Positions 1 to 9,825 are shown, counted from the stretch's first letter. The stretch: DNA of 64,000 bases from Lysobacterales bacterium (GCA_019634735.1 JAHCAT010000009.1:62001-126000), one strand, 5' to 3'. Translations and numbers: made by a program. The notes: generated by a model from the sequence alone, not told the origin.

Positions 1-558
1 ATCATCGACGCCATGGACCTGCTGTACACCGGGCGCTTCGACGGCTTCTGCCTGGTCTCCAGCGACAGCGACTTCACCCGCCTGGCGCAGCGCCTGCGCG
101 AGGAGGGCCTGCTGGTCTACGGCTTCGGCGAGCGCAAGACGCCCGAGCCGTTCGTGGTCGCCTGCGACAAGTTCATCTACACCGAGCTGCTGCGGCCCGA
201 GCCGGAACCGGCGAAGCAGGCGCCGGCGCGCAAGGCGGCCGGCAAGGCCGCGGCGGCGACGACCGGCGGCGCGTCCGGGAAGCCGCCGGCGCCCGCCAAG
301 GGCGACGCCGGGGTGCCGCTGGCGCTGTTGCGCCAGGCGGTCGAGGACGCCGCCGACGACGACGGCTGGGCCGACCTCGGCGCGGTCGGCGGCTACCTGA
401 CCAAGGTGCGCCCGGACTTCGATCCGCGCTTGTACGGCCACAAGAAGCTCAGCGACCTGCTGCGCAGCGTCGCCGCGCTGGAACTGCGCGAGGTCGCGCG
501 GGGCGACGGCGCCGGCAAGGTGTTCAGCGTCCGCCTGCGCCGCGACGGCGGCAAATGA
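1..558 (+). CDS. NYN/LabA-type nuclease domain protein, 5' truncated by window edge
   Basis: The reading frame is open from the first base, so the gene begins upstream; the ATG at 13 lies inside the NYN fold. What is visible is the last part of a NYN (DUF88, PIN-like) domain, with the acidic motif SSDSDFTRL typical of this metal-dependent nuclease fold, ending near FIYTELL. A low-complexity Ala/Pro/Lys linker of about 45 residues follows. The C-terminus is an OST-HTH/LOTUS-type domain (LALLRQAVEDA ... YGHKKLSDLL), thought in other proteins to bind RNA. The family is generally regarded as RNA-processing or RNA-decay factors, but the substrate is unknown. The FAD enzyme downstream starts 10 bases after the stop and may be co-transcribed. 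Confidence 0.85.
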   Translation: MIDAMDLLYTGRFDGFCLVSSDSDFTRLAQRLREEGLLVYGFGERKTPEPFVVACDKFIYTELLRPEPEPAKQAPARKAAGKAAAATTGGASGKPPAPAKGDAGVPLALLRQAVEDAADDDGWADLGAVGGYLTKVRPDFDPRLYGHKKLSDLLRSVAALELREVARGDGAGKVFSVRLRRDGGK

Positions 559-568
559 TCGCGGCCCG

Positions 569-2182
569 GTGACCGCCATGCGCGATGTCGTGATCGTCGG
601 CGCCGGCCACAACGGCCTGGTCTGCGCCGCCTACCTGGCCGCGGCTGGGCTGTCGGTGACCGTGCTGGAGCGGCGCGGCGTGGTCGGCGGCGCGGCGGTC
701 ACCGAGGAATTCCATCCCGGCTTCCGCAACTCGGTGGCCTCCTACACGGTGTCGCTGCTGCAGCGAAGGGTGATCGACGATCTCGACCTGCACGGCCACG
801 GCCTGTGCATCGTCGAGCGGCCACTGGCGAATTTCCTGCCGCTGCCGGACGGCCGCTACCTGAAGGCCGGCGACGGCCGCACCGCCGCCGAGGCCAGCAA
901 GTTCTCGGCGCGCGACGCCGCCGCCCTGCCGGCCTATGCGGCGCGTCTGGACGCGATCGCCGACGTGCTGCGCGCGCTGGTGCTGGAGACGCCGCCGAAC
1001 CTGCCCGACGGCGGCTGGCTGTCGGCGATCCCGCAGATGCTGAAGTCGGCGCGCCTGGCCCGGCGCCTGGCGCCGCTCGGCCTCGACGGCCAGCGCGAGC
1101 TGCTCGACCTGTTCACCCTGTCGGCCGCCGAGTACCTGGACCGCTGGTTCGAGGGCGAGGCGCTGCGCGCCCTGTTCGGCTTCGACGGCATCGTCGGCAA
1201 CTACGCCAGCCCGTACACGCCGGGTTCGGCCTACGTGCTGCTGCACCACGTGTTCGGCGAGGTCAACGGCCGCAAGGGCGCCTGGGGCCATGCGATCGGC
1301 GGCATGGGCGCGATCACCCAGGCGATGGCGCGCGCCTGCGCCGCGCGCGGCGTCGAGATCCGCACCGGCACCGCGGTGCGGGAAGTGCTGGTCGAACGGG
1401 GCCGTGCCGCCGGCGTCGTGACCGACGCCGGCGGGCGCCTGCCGGCGCGCTGCGTGGTCTCCAACCTCAACCCGAAGCTGCTGTTCCAGCGCCTGCTCGA
1501 CCCGACGGCGCTGCCGCCGGAATTCCTGGCACGGATCGGCCACTGGCGTTGCGGCTCGGGCACCTTCCGGATGAACGTGGCGCTGTCGGAGTTGCCCGAC
1601 TTCACGGCCCTGCCGGGCACCGTCGCCGCCGAACACCACGGCGCCGGCATCATCCTGGCGCCGTCGCTGGACTACATGGACCGCGCCTTCCTGGACGCGC
1701 GCGCCCATGGCTGGTCGCGGCAGCCGATCGTCGAGATGCTGATCCCGTCGGTACTCGACGATTCCCTGGCGCCACCGGGCCAGCACGTCGCCAGCCTGTT
1801 CTGCCAGCAGTTCGCGCCGGAACTCCCGGATGGCAGGAGCTGGGACGATCACCGCGAGACGGTCGCCGACCTCATCATCGACACCGTCAACGACTGGGCA
1901 CCGAACTTCCGCGCCAGCGTGCTGGGCCGGCAGGTGCTCAGCCCGCTCGACCTGGAGCGCGAATTCGGCCTGGTCGGCGGCGACATCTTCCACGGCGCGC
2001 TGTCGCTCAACCAGTTGTTCAGCGCGCGGCCGATGCTCGGCCATGCCGACTACCGCACGCCGGTGGCCGGGCTGTACCAGTGCGGCGCCGGCACCCATCC
2101 CGGCGGCGGCGTCACCGGCGCGCCCGGCCACAATGCCGCGCGCGAGATCCTGCGCGACCGCCGGCGCTGGCGCCGGGCCTGA
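569..2182 (+). CDS. FAD-dependent oxidoreductase, PYROXD2/phytoene desaturase-like
   Basis: A 537-residue flavoprotein of the amine oxidase/phytoene dehydrogenase superfamily. The N-terminal Rossmann dinucleotide motif VGAGHNGLVCAAYL (about residues 10-23) binds FAD, followed by a VLERR strand end. The C-terminal signature CGAGTHPGGGVTGAPGHNAA is the usual second FAD-contact region of PYROXD2-like proteins. No signal peptide or membrane segment is seen, so it should be cytoplasmic or loosely membrane-attached. The start is either GTG at 569 or ATG at 578; both keep the whole fold. The substrate is unknown, and no carotenoid or phytoene synthase gene is nearby, so a role in carotenoid synthesis should not be assumed. 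A classical terminator follows at 2352-2397. Confidence 0.88.
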   Translation: MTAMRDVVIVGAGHNGLVCAAYLAAAGLSVTVLERRGVVGGAAVTEEFHPGFRNSVASYTVSLLQRRVIDDLDLHGHGLCIVERPLANFLPLPDGRYLKAGDGRTAAEASKFSARDAAALPAYAARLDAIADVLRALVLETPPNLPDGGWLSAIPQMLKSARLARRLAPLGLDGQRELLDLFTLSAAEYLDRWFEGEALRALFGFDGIVGNYASPYTPGSAYVLLHHVFGEVNGRKGAWGHAIGGMGAITQAMARACAARGVEIRTGTAVREVLVERGRAAGVVTDAGGRLPARCVVSNLNPKLLFQRLLDPTALPPEFLARIGHWRCGSGTFRMNVALSELPDFTALPGTVAAEHHGAGIILAPSLDYMDRAFLDARAHGWSRQPIVEMLIPSVLDDSLAPPGQHVASLFCQQFAPELPDGRSWDDHRETVADLIIDTVNDWAPNFRASVLGRQVLSPLDLEREFGLVGGDIFHGALSLNQLFSARPMLGHADYRTPVAGLYQCGAGTHPGGGVTGAPGHNAAREILRDRRRWRRA

Positions 2183-2351
2183 GCGGGACGGTCCGGAGAG
2201 ACGCCGGCCGCTCCTGGGCTGGGGCGGTAGGGCGCCTGGCTGCCGTGCCGGTCGGGGTTCGGCGCGGCCGACGTCCTGAATGACACTTTTTTGCCCCTTT
2301 CAGCGTTCAGTACTGTGGGAGCGGCAGGTCCCTCGCCGCCCCCGGTCCAGT

Positions 2352-2397
2352 CGCGGTGGCCGCCCTCCTCCCCTCCCGGCGGCCACCGCGCTTTTTT
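2352..2397 (+). terminator. Rho-independent terminator with U-tract
   Basis: A perfect 13-bp stem, CGCGGTGGCCGCC (2352-2364) with its complement at 2378-2390, a 13-base C/T-rich loop, then CTTTTTT at 2391-2397. It lies 170 bases after the FAD oxidoreductase stop in the convergent gap, reads as a terminator only on the + strand, and is the clearest U-tract terminator in the window. Confidence 0.8.
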
Positions 2398-2467
2398 CCG
2401 GGCGGGCAGGCCCCGGACGGCCCCGCCGCAAGGCGGTGCCGGCCGATCGCCGCCTCTTGCGTCCGGG

Positions 2468-3868
2468 TTACTGGAAGGTCTGGAACCTGCTGCGGAAGAT
2501 GCGCTCCCGATGCAGGACCGCCACGCCGAAGTCGAGGTCGGCAGGCGCCGCCCACAGCACGGAGCCGGCGAGGTAATAGCGGCCGCCGTGGTGGGCGATG
2601 GCCAGGCCGGTGTCCTGGCCACCCGAGGTGCCGAAGTCGATGGCGATCCTGCCCTGGGGTGCGTTGAAGCTGGTGTCCTGGCCACCCATCCTGCCGATCC
2701 GCACAGCGAAGAAGTCGCTGGGCACGCCGGGCGCCGGGGTGACCGTGCCCACCGCGACGGCGGTTCCGTCGGAGTGCTGGACCACGTCGTTGAAGACCAG
2801 GCTGCCCGAGGCATAGGTGTCGAAGCCGTTGTTGCCGAAGTCCAGACGCGGCAGGCCGTCGAAGCGGATGCTGCCGGCCATCCCGCGAAGGGTGCTGCTG
2901 CCCACGCTTTCCTGGCGCTGTCCGACCACCAGCGCGTGGGGGCTGTCGGTCTGCGGCATGGACTGGTCGAAGACGATGGCATTGAACTGCATGTCGGCCA
3001 GCTCCTCGCCCACCGAGTAGGTGCGGATGCCGGTGCCGTTGAGGGTGCCGTCCAGGCCGCCGGTGGCGTTCAGGCGCATGATCATGGCGTCGGTGTCGGT
3101 GCGGCCGTTGGCCACGGCGGCTCCGGCCAGCCAGACGCGACCGTTGCTCTGGACCGCCATCGCCTGGACGTCGTGGCGCTGGAAGCCCGTGGCCAGATGG
3201 AAGGCGCGGCCGTTGACGCCGAAGCTGGCGTCGAGCGTGCCATTGGCCAGCAGGCGCATCACCCCGGCCTGCACGAAGGTGCTGGAAAACCCGACGTTGC
3301 CGGCCAGGTAGATGCGGCCCTGGCCATCCACCGCGATGTCGCGCAGCACGTCGCGGTTGTCGCCGCCGATGTCGAAGGCCAGCGAGATGCAGGCAAGGCT
3401 GTTCGGATTGCCGGGAAAGGCCGCGAGCTGGCCACTGGCATTGAAGCGGCACACCGCGAAGTCGTCGTTGGTACCGGAGATCCGCCGCGAGCCGCCGACC
3501 AGCAGGGCGCCCTGGCTGTCGAAGGCGGCCTTCATGCCGGTGATCTGCGCGCCGGCCGCGGCCACCACGCGACCGTTGTTGCCGTAGCTGGTGTCCAGGG
3601 CGCCGGTGGGCAGCAGCCGGGCGATACCGATCTGGTTGTCGCCATTGGCGGCGACCACGGTGCCGACCAGGTAGACGCGACCCTGCGCGTCGACCACCAC
3701 GTCGCGGCCGGCGTCCAGGCCAGTGGAGTGCAGATCGAAGGCGACCATGCGTCGACCGGTGTTGTTGAAGCTGGTGTCGAGGGTGCCGTCCAGCGGCGGC
3801 CCGGCGAGCGCGACGGTCGGCGCGAGCAGAGCCAGCGACAGGCAGGTGCGAAAGCGTGCGGTGATCAT
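2468..3868 (-). CDS. Secreted delta-60 repeat beta-propeller protein
   Basis: A 466-residue exported protein. The ATG at 3868 is chosen because GGAG lies six bases upstream and because it begins a standard signal peptide (MITARFRTCLSLALLAP, cleavage near VALAG). The body consists of about seven delta-60 repeats, each with a variant of LDTSFNNTG / LDTSYGNNG / LDASFGVNG followed by strands such as GRVYLVG, GRIYLAG and GRVWLAG. Such repeats are taken to form a beta-propeller in the periplasm, at the surface or outside the cell. No catalytic motif and no C-terminal sorting motif are evident. It lies downstream of the ECF sigma gene on the same strand, about 280 bases away, so it might belong to that regulator's output, but this is only positional. 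Function unknown. Confidence 0.8.
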   Translation of the reverse strand: MITARFRTCLSLALLAPTVALAGPPLDGTLDTSFNNTGRRMVAFDLHSTGLDAGRDVVVDAQGRVYLVGTVVAANGDNQIGIARLLPTGALDTSYGNNGRVVAAAGAQITGMKAAFDSQGALLVGGSRRISGTNDDFAVCRFNASGQLAAFPGNPNSLACISLAFDIGGDNRDVLRDIAVDGQGRIYLAGNVGFSSTFVQAGVMRLLANGTLDASFGVNGRAFHLATGFQRHDVQAMAVQSNGRVWLAGAAVANGRTDTDAMIMRLNATGGLDGTLNGTGIRTYSVGEELADMQFNAIVFDQSMPQTDSPHALVVGQRQESVGSSTLRGMAGSIRFDGLPRLDFGNNGFDTYASGSLVFNDVVQHSDGTAVAVGTVTPAPGVPSDFFAVRIGRMGGQDTSFNAPQGRIAIDFGTSGGQDTGLAIAHHGGRYYLAGSVLWAAPADLDFGVAVLHRERIFRSRFQTFQ

Positions 3869-4150
3869 GGGAGACTCCAGACGGTGGATGGTCGACGCGC
3901 CAGTGGATCGCTGGCGAGGCGCCGGAAAGGCGTGCCTGGAGGGGGGTACGACGTGGCGGGGCATCAGGGATCAGCGGCCATGCGGCGTCGGGCCCGCAGG
4001 GTCGGTCGTGATCCCTTGCCGGTCTTGTCTGCGTAGGTAGGGCTGCAGGCGCGCTGATGCGCGAAGCCGCGGCATCGGCGCGTCCGCCGGATTCGAGTGC
4101 CGGGTGCTTGCCGCCGAGCCGGCGGGGCGGGAAGGCCGGGACGACCCGGG

Positions 4151-4723
4151 TCAGTCGGCGCCGGACAGTTCGCGCTGGAGGAACGCCTTGGCGGCGCGCG
4201 TGTCGCGCTTGACGGTGGGCTCCGAGACGCCCAGCAGCTCGGCGATGTCGCGGACCTCCAGGCCCGCGAAGAAGCGCAGTTCGACCACCTTGACCAGGCG
4301 CTCGTCCAGTGTCGCCAGCTTGTTCAGGGCATTGTCGATGGCCAGCAACTGCTCGGCCTGGGCGTCCACCGGCAGCACACCGCCCTCGATGCTCTCGAGG
4401 TCGACATGCTCGGCGCCGCCGCCGCGACGTTCGGCGAGACGGGCGCGGGCGTAGTCGATCACCACCTGGCGCATGGCGCGTGCGGCGGTGGCGTAGAAGT
4501 GCACGCGGTTCTGGTAATCCAGGCCGCTGCGGTTGAACAGCTTGAGGTAGGCCTCGTTGACCAGGGCGCGGGTGTCGAGGGTGGCGCCCCGACGATGGCG
4601 CGCCAGCTCGGCGCGTGCGATCCGCAGCAGGTCGTCGTAGACCAGGGCCAGCGCACGGTCCCGTCCCTCGGGGCTGCCTGCCTCTGCGAGCGCTCTCGTG
4701 ATCGGGGGTCGCGGCGCGTCCAT
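4151..4723 (-). CDS. ECF-family RNA polymerase sigma factor, kinase-associated type
   Basis: A 190-residue sigma-70 family protein of the short ECF type with only regions 2 and 4. Region 2 runs about residues 25-95 (LVNEAYLKLF, then the FYATAARAMRQVVIDYAR helix). Region 4 runs about 130-185, with the helix-turn-helix RDIAELLGVSEPTVKRDTRA. The acidic DAED motif normally seen in region 2.2 of ECF factors reads DTRA here, placing Thr51 in the motif. The gene is divergent from a Ser/Thr kinase gene whose start is 71 bases away, and no anti-sigma factor gene is visible. Sigma factors of the STPK-linked ECF group (EcfP of Vibrio) are activated by threonine phosphorylation; that this one works the same way is inference. 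No strong Shine-Dalgarno is seen before its ATG. Confidence 0.9.
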   Translation of the reverse strand: MDAPRPPITRALAEAGSPEGRDRALALVYDDLLRIARAELARHRRGATLDTRALVNEAYLKLFNRSGLDYQNRVHFYATAARAMRQVVIDYARARLAERRGGGAEHVDLESIEGGVLPVDAQAEQLLAIDNALNKLATLDERLVKVVELRFFAGLEVRDIAELLGVSEPTVKRDTRAAKAFLQRELSGAD

Positions 4724-4794
4724 GGGCCGATGGTAGCGTCACGCTGGCGCCATTTGCTACGTTGTCCAGGCAGGGAGCGGACCTTGGGGGCGCG

Positions 4795-7449
4795 ATGACG
4801 GATTCCGACCAGGCGCACCGGTGGCAGCAGGTGCGGGCGCTTTTCGACCAGGTCGCCGATTGCGATCCCGCGGACTGGCCGGCGCGGTTGCTGGCGCTGT
4901 GTCCGGAGGACGAGCGGCTGCGCGACGAGGCGCTGGCGCTGCTGGTGGCGGACGCCGCGGTGACCGGCGGCGCCACCGGGGTTTCCGGCAGCGCGCCGGA
5001 CCTGCTTGACGCCTTGCTGCAGGCGGGCGCCCCGGAACACGATCCCTGGCCCGGTCGACGGCTCGGACCCTGGCGGATCCTCGAGTGCGTCGGCCGCGGC
5101 GGCATGGGCCGGGTCTACCGGGCGCGCCGCGAGGATGGCGATTTTGCCCAGCAGGTCGCCATCAAGCTGGTCGACCAGGTCGGCGACCAGTCGGCCGTGG
5201 CGCGCCGCCTGCGCAGCGAAAGGCAGATCCTGGCCGGTCTCCAGCACCCCAACATCGCCGGCCTGGTGGACGGCGGCATGGCCGACGACGGCACACCCTG
5301 GTTCGCCCTGGAGTATGTCGAGGGCGAACCGGTGACCGACTGGTGCGACCGCAACCGTCTGACCGTGGAGGGGCGTCTGAAGCGGTTCCTGGCCGTCTGT
5401 GCGGCGGTCGCCCATGCCCATGAGCGGCTGGTCGTGCATCGTGACCTGAAGCCGGCCAACATCCTGGTCGGTTCCGACGGCCAGGTGAAGCTGCTCGATT
5501 TCGGCATCGCAAAACTGCTCGACGGCGACGAGGGCGACGCTGTCGCCGGCTCGACCGTGCTGCGCGCCTTCACGCCCGCCTATGCCGCACCGGAGCAGAT
5601 CCGCGGCGAGCCGCCGACCACCGCCGTCGACGTCTACGCGCTGGGCCTGTTGTTGCACGAACTGCTCACTGGCCGGCTGCCCTGGCGGGGCGAGGACCGC
5701 AAGCGAACGGCCTCGACCGGCGATGCCGACCCCCAGAGGCCGAGCAGCCAGGTGCAGCGGACGGCGCCCGTCGACGCCGGCACGCCAACGCCCGAGCAGG
5801 TCGCCAGCCAGCGCGACACCACGCCGGCACGGCTGCGCCAGCGCCTGCGCGGCGACCTCGACGCGATCGTGATGAAGGCGCTGCGGCCCCAGCCGGCGCG
5901 TCGCTACGATGGCGTCAGGGCATTGGCCGAGGATGTCCGCGCAGTCCTGGAGCGTCGCCCGGTGGCGGCGCGGCAGGGCGGCACGCGCTACCTTTTCGAG
6001 CGTTTCCTGGCCCGCCATGCACTGGCGGCCTCGCTGGCGGTGCTGGCCGGCGTGTCGCTGCTGACCGGCGCGGCCGTCGCCCTGCACCAGGCTCAGGAAG
6101 CGCGCGCGCAGCGCAATCAGGCCCAGGAACAGGCGAGGCGCGCCGATGCCGTGGCGGATTTCCTGATCGGTGTGTTCCGGGGCGCCAACCCCCGCCTGAC
6201 CGATGGCCGCGATCCGCCGGCCAGCGAGCTGCTGGCACGCGGCGCCGAATCGCTGCTGGCGCGCGAGGATCTGGACGGTGCGACGCGTGCCAACCTGCTG
6301 AACATGATGGCCAGCGTCCACATCGACCTGTCCCTCTACACGCAGGCGCTGGCACTGGCCGAACAGGGACTGGTCTCCGCCCTGGCGGCTGGCGAACCGA
6401 GGCTCGAGGCCGCCAGCCTGACCATGCTCGGGCGTGCCGCCAACAATGCCGGGGATCGCCCCGCGGCGGCGGCGCACCTGGAGCGTGCCTGGGCGGTGGT
6501 CCGGGAAGCGGGCATCGACGATCCCGACCTGCTCGACGTCATCGACCATGTCTCGACCGTCGTGCACAACAACCTGCGCGATCTGCCCCGCGCGCTGCAC
6601 CACCTGGAGCGGACCATCGCCCGTGCGCGCGCGCGCGGCGCGCCTGTGGCGACCCGCAGCGTGCTCATGTACAGCACCGTGCTCAATGCCCTGGACCGCG
6701 CGGGCGAGGCCCTGGCCGTGACCGGTCCGGCGCTGGCGGCGGCGCGGCAGCAGGCCGGCCTGTCCCGCCACGATCTCGGCACCTTGATCAGCGCCCATGC
6801 CTTCGCCCTGCTGCACGGCGGCTCGCCGGAACAGGCCGAAGCGCTGTTCCGGGAGTCGCTGGCCATCAGCCAGGAGGTGGAAGGGGCAGGCTCGCATGCG
6901 GCGATCACCGACCTGCACAACATGCGGGCCGCGATTGCCGCCCAGGCACGCCATGACGAAGCCGTCGAGCTCGCCCGCGAGGTGCTTCGACTGAGCCGCC
7001 TGCATCCGACCATAGGGGCCGCACAGACATCGCGCTCGCTTGCCTGGGCCGGCATCTCCGAAGTCGATGCCGGCAATCCCCTGGCAGCCCTGCCCCTGTT
7101 CGAGGAACTCTTCGACCGCGATCCGACCCTTTCGTCCATGCAGCCCAGGGTCCGTCTGCTGGTCGCCGTTGCGCGCGCGCAGGCGCTGGCGGCAGCGGGC
7201 GACTGGCCGCACGCCTGGCAGGTCGCGGACCAGGCGCTGTCGGCCGGCGGCAGCGACGGGGCCCAAGGACCCCTGGCCCTGGCGACGCTGCGTCTGGTGC
7301 GTCTGCAGGCGCACCAGGCCGGGCAGGCGGGGCCCAGCGACGACTGCGACTGGCTGGCCGAGCCGGGCCGTGCGCTGCCCGACGACACCGGCTGGCGCAG
7401 GCAGCTGCGCGCCGCCCTGGTCCAATGTCGCGGCCCTGGCGCCTCCTGA
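4795..7449 (+). CDS. Membrane Ser/Thr protein kinase with C-terminal TPR region
   Basis: An 884-residue Hanks-type kinase. ATG 4795 is preferred over the upstream TTG 4762 because of the GGGGG ribosome-binding run just before it and the family-typical MTDSDQAHRWQQV start. The kinase domain covers about residues 85-400: glycine loop GRGGMGRVYRA (near 100), VAIKLVD lysine, catalytic HRDLKPANIL (near 216), DFG (near 235) and the APE motif. One hydrophobic segment at about 409-432 (LAASLAVLAGVSLLTG) anchors it in the inner membrane. The remaining 450 residues are helical TPR-like repeats, placed by this topology in the periplasm, possibly as a sensor. It is divergent from the ECF sigma gene, its likely partner or substrate. 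It is a complete kinase with no missing catalytic residues. Confidence 0.92.
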   Translation: MTDSDQAHRWQQVRALFDQVADCDPADWPARLLALCPEDERLRDEALALLVADAAVTGGATGVSGSAPDLLDALLQAGAPEHDPWPGRRLGPWRILECVGRGGMGRVYRARREDGDFAQQVAIKLVDQVGDQSAVARRLRSERQILAGLQHPNIAGLVDGGMADDGTPWFALEYVEGEPVTDWCDRNRLTVEGRLKRFLAVCAAVAHAHERLVVHRDLKPANILVGSDGQVKLLDFGIAKLLDGDEGDAVAGSTVLRAFTPAYAAPEQIRGEPPTTAVDVYALGLLLHELLTGRLPWRGEDRKRTASTGDADPQRPSSQVQRTAPVDAGTPTPEQVASQRDTTPARLRQRLRGDLDAIVMKALRPQPARRYDGVRALAEDVRAVLERRPVAARQGGTRYLFERFLARHALAASLAVLAGVSLLTGAAVALHQAQEARAQRNQAQEQARRADAVADFLIGVFRGANPRLTDGRDPPASELLARGAESLLAREDLDGATRANLLNMMASVHIDLSLYTQALALAEQGLVSALAAGEPRLEAASLTMLGRAANNAGDRPAAAAHLERAWAVVREAGIDDPDLLDVIDHVSTVVHNNLRDLPRALHHLERTIARARARGAPVATRSVLMYSTVLNALDRAGEALAVTGPALAAARQQAGLSRHDLGTLISAHAFALLHGGSPEQAEALFRESLAISQEVEGAGSHAAITDLHNMRAAIAAQARHDEAVELAREVLRLSRLHPTIGAAQTSRSLAWAGISEVDAGNPLAALPLFEELFDRDPTLSSMQPRVRLLVAVARAQALAAAGDWPHAWQVADQALSAGGSDGAQGPLALATLRLVRLQAHQAGQAGPSDDCDWLAEPGRALPDDTGWRRQLRAALVQCRGPGAS

Positions 7450-7525
7450 AAGGCCCGTCGACCGCCGGACTGAGCACTTGCCGCGCCGCCGATGCCGACC
7501 CACGCGGGGTCGCGGCAGGCGGGGC

Positions 7526-9178
7526 TCAGCCTCGGCGCAGGGCCATCAGCGCCGTCAGCGCGGCGATCAGCGTCGCCAGGCCCGGCAGCACCGGCACGCC
7601 GGCCACCACGGGCGACGGCGCGGCACCGGCCTGCAGCACCGCCGCGCCGATCGCCGCGCCCGCGGCCAGCATCGCCCAGACCAGCGCGCGCCGGCCGCGC
7701 TCGGCGCGCGCCGACTGCGCCTGCCGGTCCAGGCGCTGCAGGGCCTGTTCCTCGCGCATCGTCTCCAGCGTCTCGCGCGCCAGGCGCGGCAGCGCCGGCA
7801 CCTGCTCCAGCCAGTCGGGCACGCGGATCCGGGCGGCGCGCAGCAGCGAGCCGACCCGGCCGTACTGGCGCTGCATGATGTCGCGCAGCACCGGCTGCGC
7901 GACCGCCCAGATGTCGATCTTCGGGTCCAGCCAGCGGCTCAGGCCCTCGACGTTGAGCAGGGTCTTCTGCAGCAGCATCAGCTGCGGCTGCAGGGTCAGT
8001 TCGTAGCGCTGGGCCATGCGGAACAGCTTGAACAGCACCTCGCCCAGGTTGATTTCCGACAGCGGCCGCGTGAAGTAGGGCTCGCAGACGGCGCGCACGC
8101 CGGCCTCCAGCGCCTCGACGCGGATGTGGCGCGGCATCCAGCCGGCCTCCAGGTGCAGTTGCGCGACCCGCCGGTAGTCCATGGTGAACATCGCCATGAA
8201 GTTCTCGGCCAGGTAGCGCTGGTCGACCGGCGACAGCGAGCCGACCATGCCGAAGTCGAGCAGCACGATCACCGGCTGGGCGCCATCGCGCGGCTGGATG
8301 AACAGGTTGCCGGGATGCAGGTCGGCGTGGAACAGGTTGTCGCGGAAGACCTGGGTGTAGAACAGATGGATCAGGCGCTCGGCCAGTCGCCGGCGGTCGA
8401 TGCCGGCGCGCTCCAGGGCGGCCAGGTCGCCGATCGGGATGCCTGCCATGCGCTCCAGGGTCAGCACCGACTCCTGGGTCAACGGCCAGTGCACCTTCGG
8501 CACCGCCGCCTCGCCGCCGCCGTTCCAGATGCGGCCGATGGCGCTGGCGTTGGCGCCCTCATGCTGCAGGTCCAGCTCGTTGGCCAGGGTCGCCTCGATC
8601 TCGGCGACCACCTCGCGCGGCCGGATCCTGTCGGCGCGCGGATGCCGGCGCTCGACGAAGCCCGCCACTGCACGCAGCAGCTCCAGGTCGCGCGCGACCA
8701 GGCGGTGGACGTCCGGGCGCAGCACCTTGACCACCACCTCGCTGCCGTCGTGCAGGCGGGCGGGGTGGACCTGGGCGATCGACGCCGAGGCCAGGGCAGT
8801 CTCGTCGAAGGCGGCGAACAGTTCGGTGACCGGGCGGCCGAACGCCCGTTCGACCTGGGCGCGTGCCAGGGCACCGTCGAAGGGCGCCACGCGGTCCTGC
8901 AGGGCCGCCAGCTCGTCGGCGATGTCGGGCGGCAGCAGGTCGCGGCGGGTCGACAGGATCTGCCCGAACTTGACGAAGATCGGGCCCAGGTGTTCCAGCG
9001 CCAGGCGGGCGCGCACGCCCGGCGGCAGCGCCTCGATATCGGCGCGGGCACGACCGGCCAGCGGCCGCAGCCAGCGCAGCGGCGCCGGCAGCGGCGCGCT
9101 GAGTAGACCGTCGAGCCGGTAGCGCAGGGCGATGCGCAGCAGGCGCAGCGCGCCCAGGGCGACCCGCGGCGCACTCAT
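7526..9178 (-). CDS. ubiB: UbiB, ubiquinone biosynthesis atypical kinase/ATPase
   Basis: A 550-residue member of the ABC1/ADCK/UbiB family. The family hallmark KxGQ region is present ([18 protein letters not shown], about residues 60-77), followed by the Ala-rich loop (ASIAQVHPA), kinase-like motifs ([19 protein letters not shown]) and two hydrophobic helices at the C-terminus ([19 protein letters not shown] and the final [18 protein letters not shown]), which anchor it to the inner membrane. UbiB supports coenzyme Q synthesis, probably by ATP-driven extraction or presentation of lipid intermediates. The ATG overlaps the ubiJ stop (ATGA), indicating translational coupling. It converges on the kinase gene across 76 bases. 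Confidence 0.96.
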   Translation of the reverse strand: MSAPRVALGALRLLRIALRYRLDGLLSAPLPAPLRWLRPLAGRARADIEALPPGVRARLALEHLGPIFVKFGQILSTRRDLLPPDIADELAALQDRVAPFDGALARAQVERAFGRPVTELFAAFDETALASASIAQVHPARLHDGSEVVVKVLRPDVHRLVARDLELLRAVAGFVERRHPRADRIRPREVVAEIEATLANELDLQHEGANASAIGRIWNGGGEAAVPKVHWPLTQESVLTLERMAGIPIGDLAALERAGIDRRRLAERLIHLFYTQVFRDNLFHADLHPGNLFIQPRDGAQPVIVLLDFGMVGSLSPVDQRYLAENFMAMFTMDYRRVAQLHLEAGWMPRHIRVEALEAGVRAVCEPYFTRPLSEINLGEVLFKLFRMAQRYELTLQPQLMLLQKTLLNVEGLSRWLDPKIDIWAVAQPVLRDIMQRQYGRVGSLLRAARIRVPDWLEQVPALPRLARETLETMREEQALQRLDRQAQSARAERGRRALVWAMLAAGAAIGAAVLQAGAAPSPVVAGVPVLPGLATLIAALTALMALRRG

Positions 9179-9819
9179 CCGCGCGCGGCCTGGTCGAGCC
9201 GGGCGATGCGTGCCGCCAGGCGCTCGACATCGTCGCGCAGCCTGTCGACCTCGCCGTTGAAGTCGTCGATCTCGGCGCGTGCCGCCACAAGGCGCGCCTC
9301 CTCGGTGGCGAACTCGGCGGCGCTGGCGGCGAGGTGCCCGGCCTGTCCGCGCACGTAGGCCAGGGCCGAGGCCAGGCCGCCTGCGACCTGCGGTCCGATG
9401 GTCGGCCCCAGCAGGTCGACGAACGGCAGGCTCCAGTCCGGGTCGAAGCCGGTCAGGGCGCGCTCCAGCACCCGCGCCAGATCGAGGTCGCCCTCGATGC
9501 GGGCGCCGGTCGGCAGGCCGCGCTCGGCCTCCGGCCGCGCCAGCCAGGCCAGCAGCGCGGCCGGTTCCATGGCCAGCGACAGGTCGGCAGGCCGGTCGTC
9601 GTCCGGCACCGGGCGCACCCGGCCGCCGGCGATCGCCAGGCGCAGGCCGCGCGGCGCGCCGCGCAGGGCCAGGCGCAGCTGGCGGCCGTCCAGGCGCGCG
9701 AGCAGCGGGTCGCTGCCGGCATCCAGGCGCAGCAGCCGGCCCAGCGCGGATTCGACCAGGCCGGCGAGGGCGTCGAGCAGGCGGACGTCGGCGCCCGGTT
9801 GCGAAGCGGGTTCTTGCAT
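9175..9819 (-). CDS. ubiJ: UbiJ, SCP2-domain ubiquinone biosynthesis accessory factor
   Basis: A 214-residue protein with an N-terminal SCP2-type lipid-binding domain (about residues 15-110, [17 protein letters not shown]) and a C-terminal helical/coiled-coil tail ([15 protein letters not shown] ... [10 protein letters not shown]). UbiJ binds polyprenyl intermediates and works with UbiK in the aerobic Q-biosynthesis complex. The gene precedes and overlaps ubiB by four bases, the usual gammaproteobacterial order, although ubiE is not next to it here. A TAGAAT hexamer ends only six bases before the ATG, so the transcript could start almost at the start codon. The length suits the family (about 200 residues). 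Confidence 0.9.
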   Translation of the reverse strand: MQEPASQPGADVRLLDALAGLVESALGRLLRLDAGSDPLLARLDGRQLRLALRGAPRGLRLAIAGGRVRPVPDDDRPADLSLAMEPAALLAWLARPEAERGLPTGARIEGDLDLARVLERALTGFDPDWSLPFVDLLGPTIGPQVAGGLASALAYVRGQAGHLAASAAEFATEEARLVAARAEIDDFNGEVDRLRDDVERLAARIARLDQAARG

Positions 9820-9825
9820 CCGGCG

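Noticed and set aside
524-2131. A 535-codon frame on the minus strand
   Set aside because: Antisense to the FAD oxidoreductase, whose FAD motifs are unmistakable.
2307-5105. A 932-codon frame on the minus strand
   Set aside because: It crosses the delta-60 gene, the sigma factor and the start of the kinase in a wrong frame; its product is Arg/Pro-rich without domains.
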